A stretch of DNA of 6,541 bases from Alphaproteobacteria bacterium MarineAlpha3_Bin3 (GTDB taxonomy: Bacteria; Pseudomonadota; Alphaproteobacteria; Rhodospirillales; Casp-alpha2): assembly GCA_002938075.1 (NCBI GenBank), contig PTLK01000115.1:1-6541 (forward strand). Direction: 5' to 3'. Every line of letters starts with the position of its first letter. Position 1 is the stretch's first letter. Shown here piece after piece: positions 1 to 5,444 of the stretch. Below the pieces are notes generated by a model. It saw only the letters and a program-made list of their open reading frames with translations. It ran no database searches and was not told the DNA's origin. Made by a program: the position numbers and the translations under genes.

Positions 1-8
1 TGATCCGC

Positions 9-980
9 ATGATCTGTTTGGGCGTCCTGGCGGCGGCCTTGCCGGGGCCTTCCCCGGCCTGGGCTATTTCGGCTCAAGCCTTTGATAATGCTTGGAATTT
101 ATGCCGCCTGGAGACGACGCGGACGGAACGCCGGATGGCCATCCCCCGGCACCTGCTGACGGCTATTTCGTTGGCCGAATCGGGGCGCCGGGACGACGCA
201 AACGGGGTAAATGTTGCCTGGCCGTGGACGGTCACCTCCGGCGGCCAGGGCCGGTTTTTCGACACCAAAGCCGAAGCTTTGGCCGAAGTTGAAATCCTTA
301 TGACCCAGGGGGTTCGCAACATCGACGTCGGCTGCATGCAGGTGAACCTGTTCTACCACGCCGGCGCCTTCGAAACCCTGGACGAGGCCTTCGACCCCCG
401 TGCCAACACCACCTACGCGGCGACCTACCTGAAGTCCATGCACGCGGCCACCGGCGACTGGACCGACGCGGCCGGCTATTACCATTCGACGACCCCGCAA
501 CGGAACGGCCCCTACAAGGAAAAGGTGCTGACCTTCTGGCGCCGGCAAGGGGGCGGCCCCGGCGGCGCGACAGCGGTCGCCGCTCGGACCCCGGGAACCA
601 AGGCCAAGCTCTTTATACGCATCGACCACGACCGCATGGCGCGGCTTAATGCCCGCTTCAAGGCCCGTCGCGATGCCCAGCGCATTGGCGGCGGCGATGG
701 CAAGGGCAAGGATCCCCTGGCCGCTTTCCGGGCCAGGCAGTTGGATGCCTGGCGCGACGCCACCGGCCGCGGCCTCGGCACGGCGCATCTGGTGGCCATG
801 CGCCGGGCGGAGCTGGAACTGAAGAAAAAGCGCCAGATGGAACGGCTGGTCAACGGCGACCCAAAGACCCGTTTCGCCGCCAGCCGGACGAAGCAACTCA
901 GGGATTGGCGGATAAAGGTGACCGGCGCCGGCACGGCGACGGCGTTGGCGGCAGGCGCGGCCCGGGCGTCATCCCGTTAG
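9..980 (+). CDS. Exported SLT-domain lytic transglycosylase with basic repeat tail (start possibly upstream of window)
   Basis: Predicted periplasmic murein lytic transglycosylase, which cleaves the glycan strand of peptidoglycan. A hydrophobic leader (about residues 1-19, ending PAWA) looks like a signal peptide. The SLT core follows at about residues 40-178: the catalytic-glutamate motif AESGR (E57), the family motif IDVGCMQVNLFYH (105-117), an FDP..N..YAA..L segment (128-141) and the YYHSTTP motif (157-163). Residues about 200-323 are rich in Arg, Lys and Ala and are not part of the fold; they hold a degenerate repeat (about 210-253 and 264-306). The leader lacks a positive n-region and the frame stays open leftward through an Arg codon to the window edge, so the ATG at 9 may not be the true start; no ribosome binding site can be assessed. 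The enzyme family call is firm. The substrate context and the role of the tail are unknown. Confidence 0.87.
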   Translation: MICLGVLAAALPGPSPAWAISAQAFDNAWNLCRLETTRTERRMAIPRHLLTAISLAESGRRDDANGVNVAWPWTVTSGGQGRFFDTKAEALAEVEILMTQGVRNIDVGCMQVNLFYHAGAFETLDEAFDPRANTTYAATYLKSMHAATGDWTDAAGYYHSTTPQRNGPYKEKVLTFWRRQGGGPGGATAVAARTPGTKAKLFIRIDHDRMARLNARFKARRDAQRIGGGDGKGKDPLAAFRARQLDAWRDATGRGLGTAHLVAMRRAELELKKKRQMERLVNGDPKTRFAASRTKQLRDWRIKVTGAGTATALAAGAARASSR

Positions 981-1168
981 ACGACATAAAACGAAACCCC
1001 CTGTCATTGTTCCGTTCGATATATCTTGGGGCTGCCCTAGATAATGTGACTTAATCTGGGGTGGCGGAATGGATTCAAAGCGTTGTCGTTTAACGTAAAA
1101 ATAGCGGGACCGCCGGCTTTGATTTTTCGTCGGCGAATGACGGCCCGGGCGTCCCTGCGGAAACGGAC

Positions 1169-1206
1169 AAAAAAACCGCCCCGCGAGTTTTCGAAATTCG
1201 GGCCGG
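1169..1206 (-). terminator. Probable intrinsic terminator of the small exported protein gene
   Basis: Read on the minus strand, CCGGCCCG (1206-1199) pairs with CGGGGCGG (1183-1176) across a 15-base loop, with one internal G-G mismatch, and is followed at once by seven T residues (1175-1169). It begins about 50 bases past the stop codon of the minus-strand gene ending at 1258. The mismatch and long loop make it weaker than a textbook terminator, but position and T-run agree. Confidence 0.5.
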
Positions 1207-1257
1207 GGGCAGCAGGCGTCCGGTTTCCTGAGACGCTTCTTAGGGAGGTGTAATGGG

Positions 1258-1515
1258 CTAATGCTTGATGCCGTTCTTTTCCATCGCCGCGTGCAGGACC
1301 TTGATCGCTTCGCCGTGCTTCTTGGCCTTGTGAAGGGCCAGCCCTTCGTTGGCGGCGTCCTTGGCCATCGTCATCATCTTGGCGTCCTTGATCATGGACA
1401 GGGCGGCCTTAATTTTCTTGACGTCCTTGGGACAGTGCGCGGCCTGGGCCGGGGTGGTGAACGTTGCGCCGGCGAACGCGGCGACAGCGGCTATCAATAG
1501 GATTCGCTTGATCAT
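1258..1515 (-). CDS. Small exported protein, TPR-like helical hairpin, function unknown
   Basis: An 85-residue precursor. Residues 1-25 form a clear Sec signal peptide: MIKR n-region, hydrophobic core, and an AQA cleavage site before AHC. This leaves a mature periplasmic protein of about 60 residues. The mature part is basic and helical, with a single Cys (C28), four His (27, 62, 67, 75) plus a C-terminal His (85), and a Met cluster (MMTM, 47-50). The segment at about 57-78 (GLALHKAKKHGEAIKVLHAA) has the spacing of one tetratricopeptide-like helical hairpin. The start is supported by an AGGGGAG-type ribosome binding site 6 bases upstream. The gene stands alone: 236 bases separate it from the upstream CoA-transferase gene, and a terminator-like hairpin follows it. 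I do not recognise a named family. A periplasmic metal-binding role would be a guess from the His/Met/Cys content. Confidence 0.8.
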   Translation of the reverse strand: MIKRILLIAAVAAFAGATFTTPAQAAHCPKDVKKIKAALSMIKDAKMMTMAKDAANEGLALHKAKKHGEAIKVLHAAMEKNGIKH

Positions 1516-1537
1516 TCTTGGCTCCCCTGGTGGTTGC

Positions 1538-1557
1538 GGCGCGCCAGAACGCGCGCC
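1538..1557 (-). repeat. Perfect 7-bp hairpin in the leader of the small exported protein
   Basis: GGCGCGC (1538-1544) and GCGCGCC (1551-1557) are perfect inverted arms around a 6-base loop. The hairpin lies in the 5' leader of the minus-strand gene, ending 22 bases before its start codon, just upstream of the ribosome binding site. It could stabilise the 5' end or limit ribosome access. No T-run follows, so it is not a terminator. Confidence 0.45.
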
Positions 1558-1660
1558 TCCGGGAAACTAAACACCTAAAACCGCGCTTTATTCAAGCCCA
1601 TTGAAAATTTCTTCCGAATCCGGAATAACCGGCCATCGGCTATTGTTTTGGTTCTCGAAA

Positions 1661-1736
1661 GGACCGCGTCGATGGGTCCCAATGCCCTTGTTTTTGCAAC
1701 CTTCAGCTTCTCAAGGTTGGACCGAAGGAACAACCT
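1661..1736 (-). repeat. Inverted repeats downstream of the CoA-transferase gene
   Basis: This gap between the CoA-transferase stop (1752) and the next minus-strand gene holds three stem candidates. CAACCTT (1697-1703) pairs perfectly with AAGGTTG (1713-1719). The latter can instead pair with CAACCT (AGGTTG 1714-1719 with 1731-1736). GGACC (1661-1665) pairs with GGTCC (1675-1679) and is followed on the minus strand by only TTT. One or more may terminate the CoA-transferase transcript, but none has a convincing T-run. I see no coding sequence between 1516 and 1751. Confidence 0.35.
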
Positions 1737-1751
1737 CCCGAGACATCATAT

Positions 1752-2963
1752 CTAGATCACGCCGTCTTTCCTGAGTTTTCCCAGTTGTTCCGCCGAAAGC
1801 CCCAACAGCCGGCCATAGACGTCTTCATTATGCTCGCCCAAACCGGGGCCCAGGGAGGTAATTTGCGCCGGCGTTTCCGACAGCTTCGGCAGCGGCGACG
1901 GCACCACCACCTCGCCCAGGCCCGGCAGGGTCACCGCCGTCAGGTCGCCGCGGGCCTGGAACTGCGGATCGTCGAAGATGTCGGCGATGGTATTAATAGG
2001 CCCCGCCGGGACCTCGAATTCCAGGCACACGACCATCAGCGCGTCGCGGTCCATGGCCCCGGTCCAGTCACCGACCCGTTTGTTGACCTCGTCACGCCCG
2101 GCCAGGCGCTTTTTCTGTTCGCCAAAAGCCCTGGCCAGTTCGGCGCCCTCTTCGCCCATCGCCTGACAAAGCCTGAGGAACATCTTTTCGGTGGTGCACG
2201 CTATAGCCACCCACTTGCCGTCCTTGGTCGGGAAATGGCCGTGCGGGCAGGCGTTGACCGTACCCGTGCCTTCGGGTTCGCGGACGAAACCGGTCTTGGC
2301 ATAGACCGGGGCGATTTCGTCGAGCATCCGGAACACCGATTCATAAAGGCCTAAGTCGATGACCTGCCCGCGGCCCGTTTGGTCGCGGTGGCGGAGCGCC
2401 ATCATCACCCCGATGGCGCCGTACAGGCCCGAGATGTAATCGCCGAGCGACGTTGATCCCGGGGTCACCGGGGTTTCGCCGGGATGGCCGGCAAGGTGGG
2501 TCAGCCCGCCTATGGCATGGGCCACGCGGGCGAACCCGGGGCGGTCCTTGTAGGGCCCGGTCTGTCCGTAGCCGGTAATGCGGAGCAGCACCAGGCCCTG
2601 GTTTTCCCGGCTCAGTCGGTCCCAGCCGAGGCCCCATTTCTCCAGCGTGCCGGGGCGGAAGTTCTCGCAAATGACGTCGGATTTCACCGCCAGCCGCCTG
2701 AACAGTTCCTGGCCTTCGGCTTGTTTGAGGTCCAGGGTCACGGATTTCTTGTTGCGCGATTCCGACAGCCACGCCAGGGTCGAATCGTCCCTTTCCGTGG
2801 CCGTGCCGAAATACCGGAACGGATCGCCGCCGTCGGGCCGTTCGACCTTGATCACCTCGGCCCCGAATTCGCCCAGGATGGTAGCGGTATAGGGCGCGGC
2901 GATGAAAGTGGCGGCGTCGAGCACGCGGACGCCGGTCAACGGAAGGTCCCTGTTTTCAGCCAT
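1752..2963 (-). CDS. CaiB/BaiF family class III CoA-transferase
   Basis: Cytosolic enzyme of 403 residues, normal length for the family, moving CoA between an acyl-CoA donor and a carboxylic acid acceptor through an aspartyl-CoA thioester. Features in order: N-terminal GVRVLDAATFIAAPY (11-25) with EFGAEVIKVERPDGGD (32-47); the RNKKSVTLDLK stretch (70-80); CENFRPGTLEKWGLG (99-113), typical of the CoA-binding region; ITGYGQTGPY (129-138); and LGDYISG (173-179), in which D175 aligns with the catalytic aspartate. The C-terminal half contains VPAGPINTIADIFDDPQF (318-335), another family hallmark. The ATG lies 9 bases after the stop of the DUF218 gene, and the best ribosome binding match (AAGGG) sits inside that upstream gene, so translation is probably coupled. 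The family is certain. The acid substrate cannot be read from sequence; a neighbouring hydratase stub and acyl-CoA dehydrogenase suggest dicarboxylic or branched acid catabolism. Confidence 0.93.
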   Translation of the reverse strand: MAENRDLPLTGVRVLDAATFIAAPYTATILGEFGAEVIKVERPDGGDPFRYFGTATERDDSTLAWLSESRNKKSVTLDLKQAEGQELFRRLAVKSDVICENFRPGTLEKWGLGWDRLSRENQGLVLLRITGYGQTGPYKDRPGFARVAHAIGGLTHLAGHPGETPVTPGSTSLGDYISGLYGAIGVMMALRHRDQTGRGQVIDLGLYESVFRMLDEIAPVYAKTGFVREPEGTGTVNACPHGHFPTKDGKWVAIACTTEKMFLRLCQAMGEEGAELARAFGEQKKRLAGRDEVNKRVGDWTGAMDRDALMVVCLEFEVPAGPINTIADIFDDPQFQARGDLTAVTLPGLGEVVVPSPLPKLSETPAQITSLGPGLGEHNEDVYGRLLGLSAEQLGKLRKDGVI

Positions 2964-2972
2964 GTTGCGGTT

Positions 2973-3521
2973 TTAACGCCCTTGTTCCCGCCCGACAACG
3001 CGTTTGGCCCGGCCGCTCAGGAACCGGACGGCGTAAACCGGCAGCGCCACCGCCTCGCGGGCCCAGGCGACGGCGATCCGCTTCACCGACATGTCGGCCC
3101 GGACGCCGGGGGCGGCGCTGCCGGTGACCTCGACGCCGAAGCGGCGGAAGGTAAAGAGCGCCCGCGGCAGGTGGAAATTATCGGTGACGACGATGGCGCG
3201 GCGCCAGCCGCGTTTCTCCATTTCCGCCGCCGAGAGGGCGGCGTTCTCGAGGGTGTTGAGGGAACGGGCCTCGATAACGATGTTTTCGGCACCGATGCCG
3301 GCGTCCCGGGCCATGGCCGCCATCACCTCGGCCTCGGGCGTCGGGTGGTCATGGACGCCGCCTGACAGCAAAAGATTTTCTGCCCGGCCTTCGCTAAACA
3401 GGCGCACGGCCTGGGCGACGCGGCGCTTCAGCGACGGCGTCGGCCCGCCGTCGGGCGACAATTTCGAGCCCAACACGACAATGACGTCGGCTTCCGGTTG
3501 GCGCTTGCGGGGCTCAGCCAT
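2973..3521 (-). CDS. YdcF-like (DUF218, ElyC/SanA/YdcF family) protein
   Basis: A 182-residue DUF218-fold protein. The Rossmann-like core starts almost at the N-terminus: DVIVVLGSKLSPDG (12-25), LLLSGG (50-55), the EAEVMAAMARDAGI helix (63-76), the family motif IEARSLNTLENA (83-94) and VVTDNFHLPRA (111-121). There is no signal peptide or N-terminal membrane anchor, unlike SanA and ElyC, so it is probably cytosolic; a mildly hydrophobic segment lies near 157-168. DUF218 proteins are linked to envelope processes or bind S-adenosylmethionine, but no reaction is well established for this type. The ATG at 3521 overlaps the last codons of the upstream stub ORF in another frame, and there is no good ribosome binding site, so initiation is probably coupled to translation of the stub. 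The CoA-transferase gene follows after 9 bases. Confidence 0.88.
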   Translation of the reverse strand: MAEPRKRQPEADVIVVLGSKLSPDGGPTPSLKRRVAQAVRLFSEGRAENLLLSGGVHDHPTPEAEVMAAMARDAGIGAENIVIEARSLNTLENAALSAAEMEKRGWRRAIVVTDNFHLPRALFTFRRFGVEVTGSAAPGVRADMSVKRIAVAWAREAVALPVYAVRFLSGRAKRVVGREQGR

Positions 3522-3657
3522 CGCCGGTTTCCGGTTCGGGATCGTCGCGGTCCAGGGTCGCCGCCAGGCAGGCCAGGGGCGCCGCCGTGGTAGCGACGTC
3601 CCCGGCGTCCTCGGTGCGGCCGATCCATTGCCCGAGGGGGGCCATATCCAGGGTCAT
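3514..3657 (-). pseudogene. N-terminal stub of an HTD2/FAS1-like dehydratase (mesaconyl/methylfumaryl-CoA hydratase type)
   Basis: A 47-codon ORF read by direct translation. Key residues are LGQWIGRTED (8-17), APLACLAATLDRDDPEP (26-42) and a final TGDG before TGA. From memory, the family of MaoC-related hydratases that act on itaconyl-, mesaconyl- or 3-methylfumaryl-CoA begins with the same layout (WIGR.E, then a LAATLDRDDP stretch, then a PPLWHWLYF motif). Here the frame ends just before the expected PPLWHW, and the DNA continues as the DUF218 gene in another frame, overlapping by 8 bases. The full enzyme has about 270-290 residues, so both the catalytic hot-dog region and the C-terminus are missing. 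It is probably a deletion remnant whose start region still provides the promoter and translation entry for the two genes downstream. The ribosome binding site before ATG 3657 is weak. The homology is inferred from a short stretch. Confidence 0.6.
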
Positions 3658-3666
3658 AAGGCTTAC

Positions 3667-3697
3667 TTAGCACGGCACTGCCTTTTCGCGCTATCCT
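3667..3697 (+). promoter_or_regulatory. Weak candidate promoter for the DUF2784 gene
   Basis: The 65-base gap between the divergent stub ORF and the DUF2784 gene must serve both. On the plus strand, TTAGCA (3667-3672) and TATCCT (3692-3697), each matching four of six consensus positions, are 19 bases apart, longer than ideal. A start near 3704 would leave a leader of about 19 bases containing the GGAGGA ribosome binding site. The minus-strand promoter is not apparent. Confidence 0.22.
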
Positions 3698-3722
3698 GGG
3701 CTTTTACGAGCGGGGGAGGACG

Positions 3723-4133
3723 GTGAATTACGGTTTCTGGGCCGATCTCATCGGCGTCGTCCATACGCTGTTCCTGTTGTTCGTCGTCGTCGGGCAGGTG
3801 CTGATTCTCGCCGGCTGGGGACTGGGCTGGGCGTGGACCCGGAACCAGACCTTCCGCTACGTCCATCTCGGCGCCATCGCCTACGTCGTCGTCCAGCAGT
3901 GGCTGGGCCAGTGGTGCCCGTTGACGATCTGGGAAAGCGAGATGCGCCGAAGGGCCGGCGAGCAGGGATACCAGGCCGGCTTCATCGCCGACTGGCTCGA
4001 CCGCCTTTTATACTATTCGGCCCCGGGATGGGTATTCACGGTTGTCTATACCCTTTTCGGCGCCCTTGTGATGGCCACCTTCGTCTATTACCGGCCCGGA
4101 ACCCCGGCGCCGCCGAAAACCGAAAACGGCTAG
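3723..4133 (+). CDS. DUF2784 family inner-membrane protein
   Basis: A 136-residue predicted inner-membrane protein. Transmembrane segments lie at about 7-31, 45-62 and 100-123. Between the second and third sits the block that marks DUF2784: QWCPLTIWE (63-71), then RRRAGEQGY (75-83) and GFI.D (86-90). Conserved early features are the ADL...H start (7-14) and the LH/HLGA segment near 48. No biochemical function is established for the family, and nothing here supplies one. The start is a GTG at 3723 preceded by GGGGGAGGA, with GGAGG only 3 bases from the start codon; no in-frame ATG nearby competes. It is transcribed away from the stub/DUF218/CoA-transferase series and runs tail to tail into the acyl-CoA dehydrogenase gene, with the two stop codons sharing CTAG. 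The C-terminal tail (TPAPPKTENG) is soluble. Confidence 0.87.
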   Translation: MNYGFWADLIGVVHTLFLLFVVVGQVLILAGWGLGWAWTRNQTFRYVHLGAIAYVVVQQWLGQWCPLTIWESEMRRRAGEQGYQAGFIADWLDRLLYYSAPGWVFTVVYTLFGALVMATFVYYRPGTPAPPKTENG

Positions 4134-5281
4134 AACGACCGCGGCAGCCCCAGCACGTGCTCGGCGATGTAGCTGAGGATCAGGTTGGTGGAAATGGGCG
4201 CGACCTGGAAAAGCCGGGTTTCGCGGAACTTGCGCTCGATATCGTATTCCTCGGCGAAGCCGAACCCGCCATGGGTCTGCAAACACATGTCGGCGGCCTC
4301 CCACGAGGCATCGGCGGCCAAGAGCTTGGCCATGTTGGCCTCCGCGCCGCAGGGCTCGCCGGCATCGAACAGGCCGACCGCCTTTTCGACCATCAGATCG
4401 GCGGCCTCGGTGCGGGCATGGGCGCCGGCGATGGGGAACTGAATGCCCTGGTTTTCGCCGATCGGGCGGTCGAAGACCCGGCGTTCGCCGGCGTACGCCG
4501 TCGCCTTGGCGATGAACCACCGCGCGTCACCGATGGCCTCGGCGGCGATCAGGATGCGCTCGGCGTTGAGGCCGTCGAGCAGATACCGGAATCCCTTGCC
4601 CTCTTCGCCGACCAAATTACGTGTAGGCACACGTAAATCGTCAAAAAAGACTTCCGTGGTCGCGTGGTTGATCATCGCCCTTAAGGGCTTGATGGTCAGG
4701 CCACGATCCTTGGCATCGCGCATGTCGATGATGAACACGGACATGCCGTCGTGGGGTTTTTCGCCTGCGTCGCGGGGCTGTGTGCGGGCCAGCACCAGCA
4801 TCAGGTCCGAGTGTTCGGCCCGGGACGTCCACACCTTCTGGCCATTGATGATGTAATCATCGCCGTCCCGTACGGCGGTGGTGCGGATGCGGCTGGTGTC
4901 GGTGCCGCTGGTCGGCTCGGTGACGCCAAAGGCCTGAAGCCGCTTCTCGCCGGCGGCGATTTTCGGCAGGATCTCGTTTTTCTGTTCATCCGAACCGTGC
5001 CGGAGAACGGTCCCCATCATGTACATCTGAGCGTGGCAGGCACCGCCGTTGCCGCCCGATTGGTGGATTTCGCCGAGGATGGCAGCGGCTTCCGATAGGC
5101 CGAGGCCGCTGCCGCCGTATTCCTCGGGGATCAGAACGGCCAGGAACCCGGAATCGGTCAACGCCTTGACGAATTCGGTCGGATAGGCCCGCTCGCGGTC
5201 CAGCGCACGCCAGTATTCGCCGGGGAAGTCCTTGCACAGGGCGCGGACGGCTTGGCGGATTTCGGGGTGGGTGTCGCTCAT
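4130..5281 (-). CDS. Acyl-CoA dehydrogenase family flavoprotein
   Basis: Cytosolic FAD enzyme of 383 residues (usual family length) catalysing alpha,beta-dehydrogenation of an acyl-CoA, with electrons normally passed to ETF. In order: N-terminal helical domain with GFLAVLIPEEYGGSGLGLSE (45-64); the beta domain with FGVTEPTSGTDTSRIRT (118-134) and INGQKVWTSRAEHSDL (145-160), which binds the flavin; FFDDLRVPTRNLVGEEGKGF (212-231); and the C-terminal helical domain with QTHGGFGFAEEYDIERKFRE (335-354). The common C-terminal YEGT catalytic loop is absent, replaced by QVAPIST (359-365), whereas helix G reads LNAERI, putting E241 where isovaleryl-CoA dehydrogenase carries its base. I chose ATG 5281. 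A TTG 36 bases upstream also opens the frame, but it adds a low-complexity 12-residue tail close to a large hairpin. The acyl substrate is unknown; a branched or short-chain substrate is plausible. Confidence 0.93.
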   Translation of the reverse strand: MSDTHPEIRQAVRALCKDFPGEYWRALDRERAYPTEFVKALTDSGFLAVLIPEEYGGSGLGLSEAAAILGEIHQSGGNGGACHAQMYMMGTVLRHGSDEQKNEILPKIAAGEKRLQAFGVTEPTSGTDTSRIRTTAVRDGDDYIINGQKVWTSRAEHSDLMLVLARTQPRDAGEKPHDGMSVFIIDMRDAKDRGLTIKPLRAMINHATTEVFFDDLRVPTRNLVGEEGKGFRYLLDGLNAERILIAAEAIGDARWFIAKATAYAGERRVFDRPIGENQGIQFPIAGAHARTEAADLMVEKAVGLFDAGEPCGAEANMAKLLAADASWEAADMCLQTHGGFGFAEEYDIERKFRETRLFQVAPISTNLILSYIAEHVLGLPRSF

Positions 5282-5313
5282 GTTTCTCAGGCGTCCTGTG
5301 GGTCCAAGGCGGG

Positions 5314-5354
5314 CCAAACGCGCCCCCGGCCATGGACGCCGGGGGCGCGTTTGG
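5314..5354 (-). terminator. Perfect 17-bp hairpin, terminator or leader element before the acyl-CoA dehydrogenase
   Basis: Arms 5314-5330 and 5338-5354 are perfectly complementary over 17 bp (CCAAACGCGCCCCCGGC and its complement) around a 7-base loop. The outer A/T triplets give the look of a bidirectional GC-rich terminator, but only three T residues occur and they lie within the stem. It lies 90 bases past the stop of the 133-residue protein gene and 32 bases before the acyl-CoA dehydrogenase start. It could therefore end the first transcript, attenuate read-through, or shield the 5' end of the second. Confidence 0.55.
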
Positions 5355-5361
5355 TATAGCA
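5353..5361 (-). promoter_or_regulatory. Candidate extended -10 promoter for the acyl-CoA dehydrogenase
   Basis: Minus strand reads TGCTATACC (5361-5353), matching TGnTATAAT except at its last two positions. No good -35 element is seen at the right distance, which an extended -10 can tolerate. Transcription would start near 5346, inside the first arm of the 17-bp hairpin, giving an mRNA that begins with a shortened stem-loop and has a leader of about 65 bases. Confidence 0.3.
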
Positions 5362-5377
5362 GGTTCCCCCCGCCCCA

Positions 5378-5421
5378 GGGAGTCCCGGGACAGGGCCGGG
5401 CCGGGCAGAAACGGGCCGGGG
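5378..5421 (+). repeat. Seven clustered G3 tracts (potential G-quadruplex)
   Basis: On the plus strand, G runs of three or more start at 5378, 5387, 5393, 5398, 5403, 5413 and 5418, separated by 6, 3, 2, 2, 7 and 2 bases. Any four consecutive runs satisfy the common G3/N1-7 quadruplex rule. The G-rich strand is the template for the flanking minus-strand genes. A GC-rich genome makes such motifs less surprising, so structure formation is inference. Confidence 0.45.
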
Positions 5422-5444
5422 AAGACCCCCCTCTTGCCAGCCGG

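Noticed and set aside
1058..1080. Sequence resembling the 5' part of a tRNA-Leu (GGTGGCGGAATGG, then ATTCAAA)
   Set aside because: The D-loop remainder, variable arm, T-arm GGTTCGA and CCA end are missing, and no cloverleaf can be drawn. At most a remnant; chance likely.
1261..1500. 79-codon plus-strand ORF opposite the small exported protein gene
   Set aside because: The minus strand has a clean signal peptide and a good ribosome binding site; the plus frame is Gly/Arg/Leu-rich shadow sequence. Only its start context is noted as a finding.
3428..3673. 81-codon minus-strand ORF overlapping the hydratase stub and the DUF218 gene
   Set aside because: The protein is Arg/Pro/Gly-rich and overlaps two better-supported frames. 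The 3514-3657 frame has family-like motifs and this one has none.
5282..5317. TTG start giving a 395-residue acyl-CoA dehydrogenase
   Set aside because: The 12 extra residues are low-complexity and the TTG falls within the 17-bp hairpin arm; ATG 5281 gives a standard family N-terminus.
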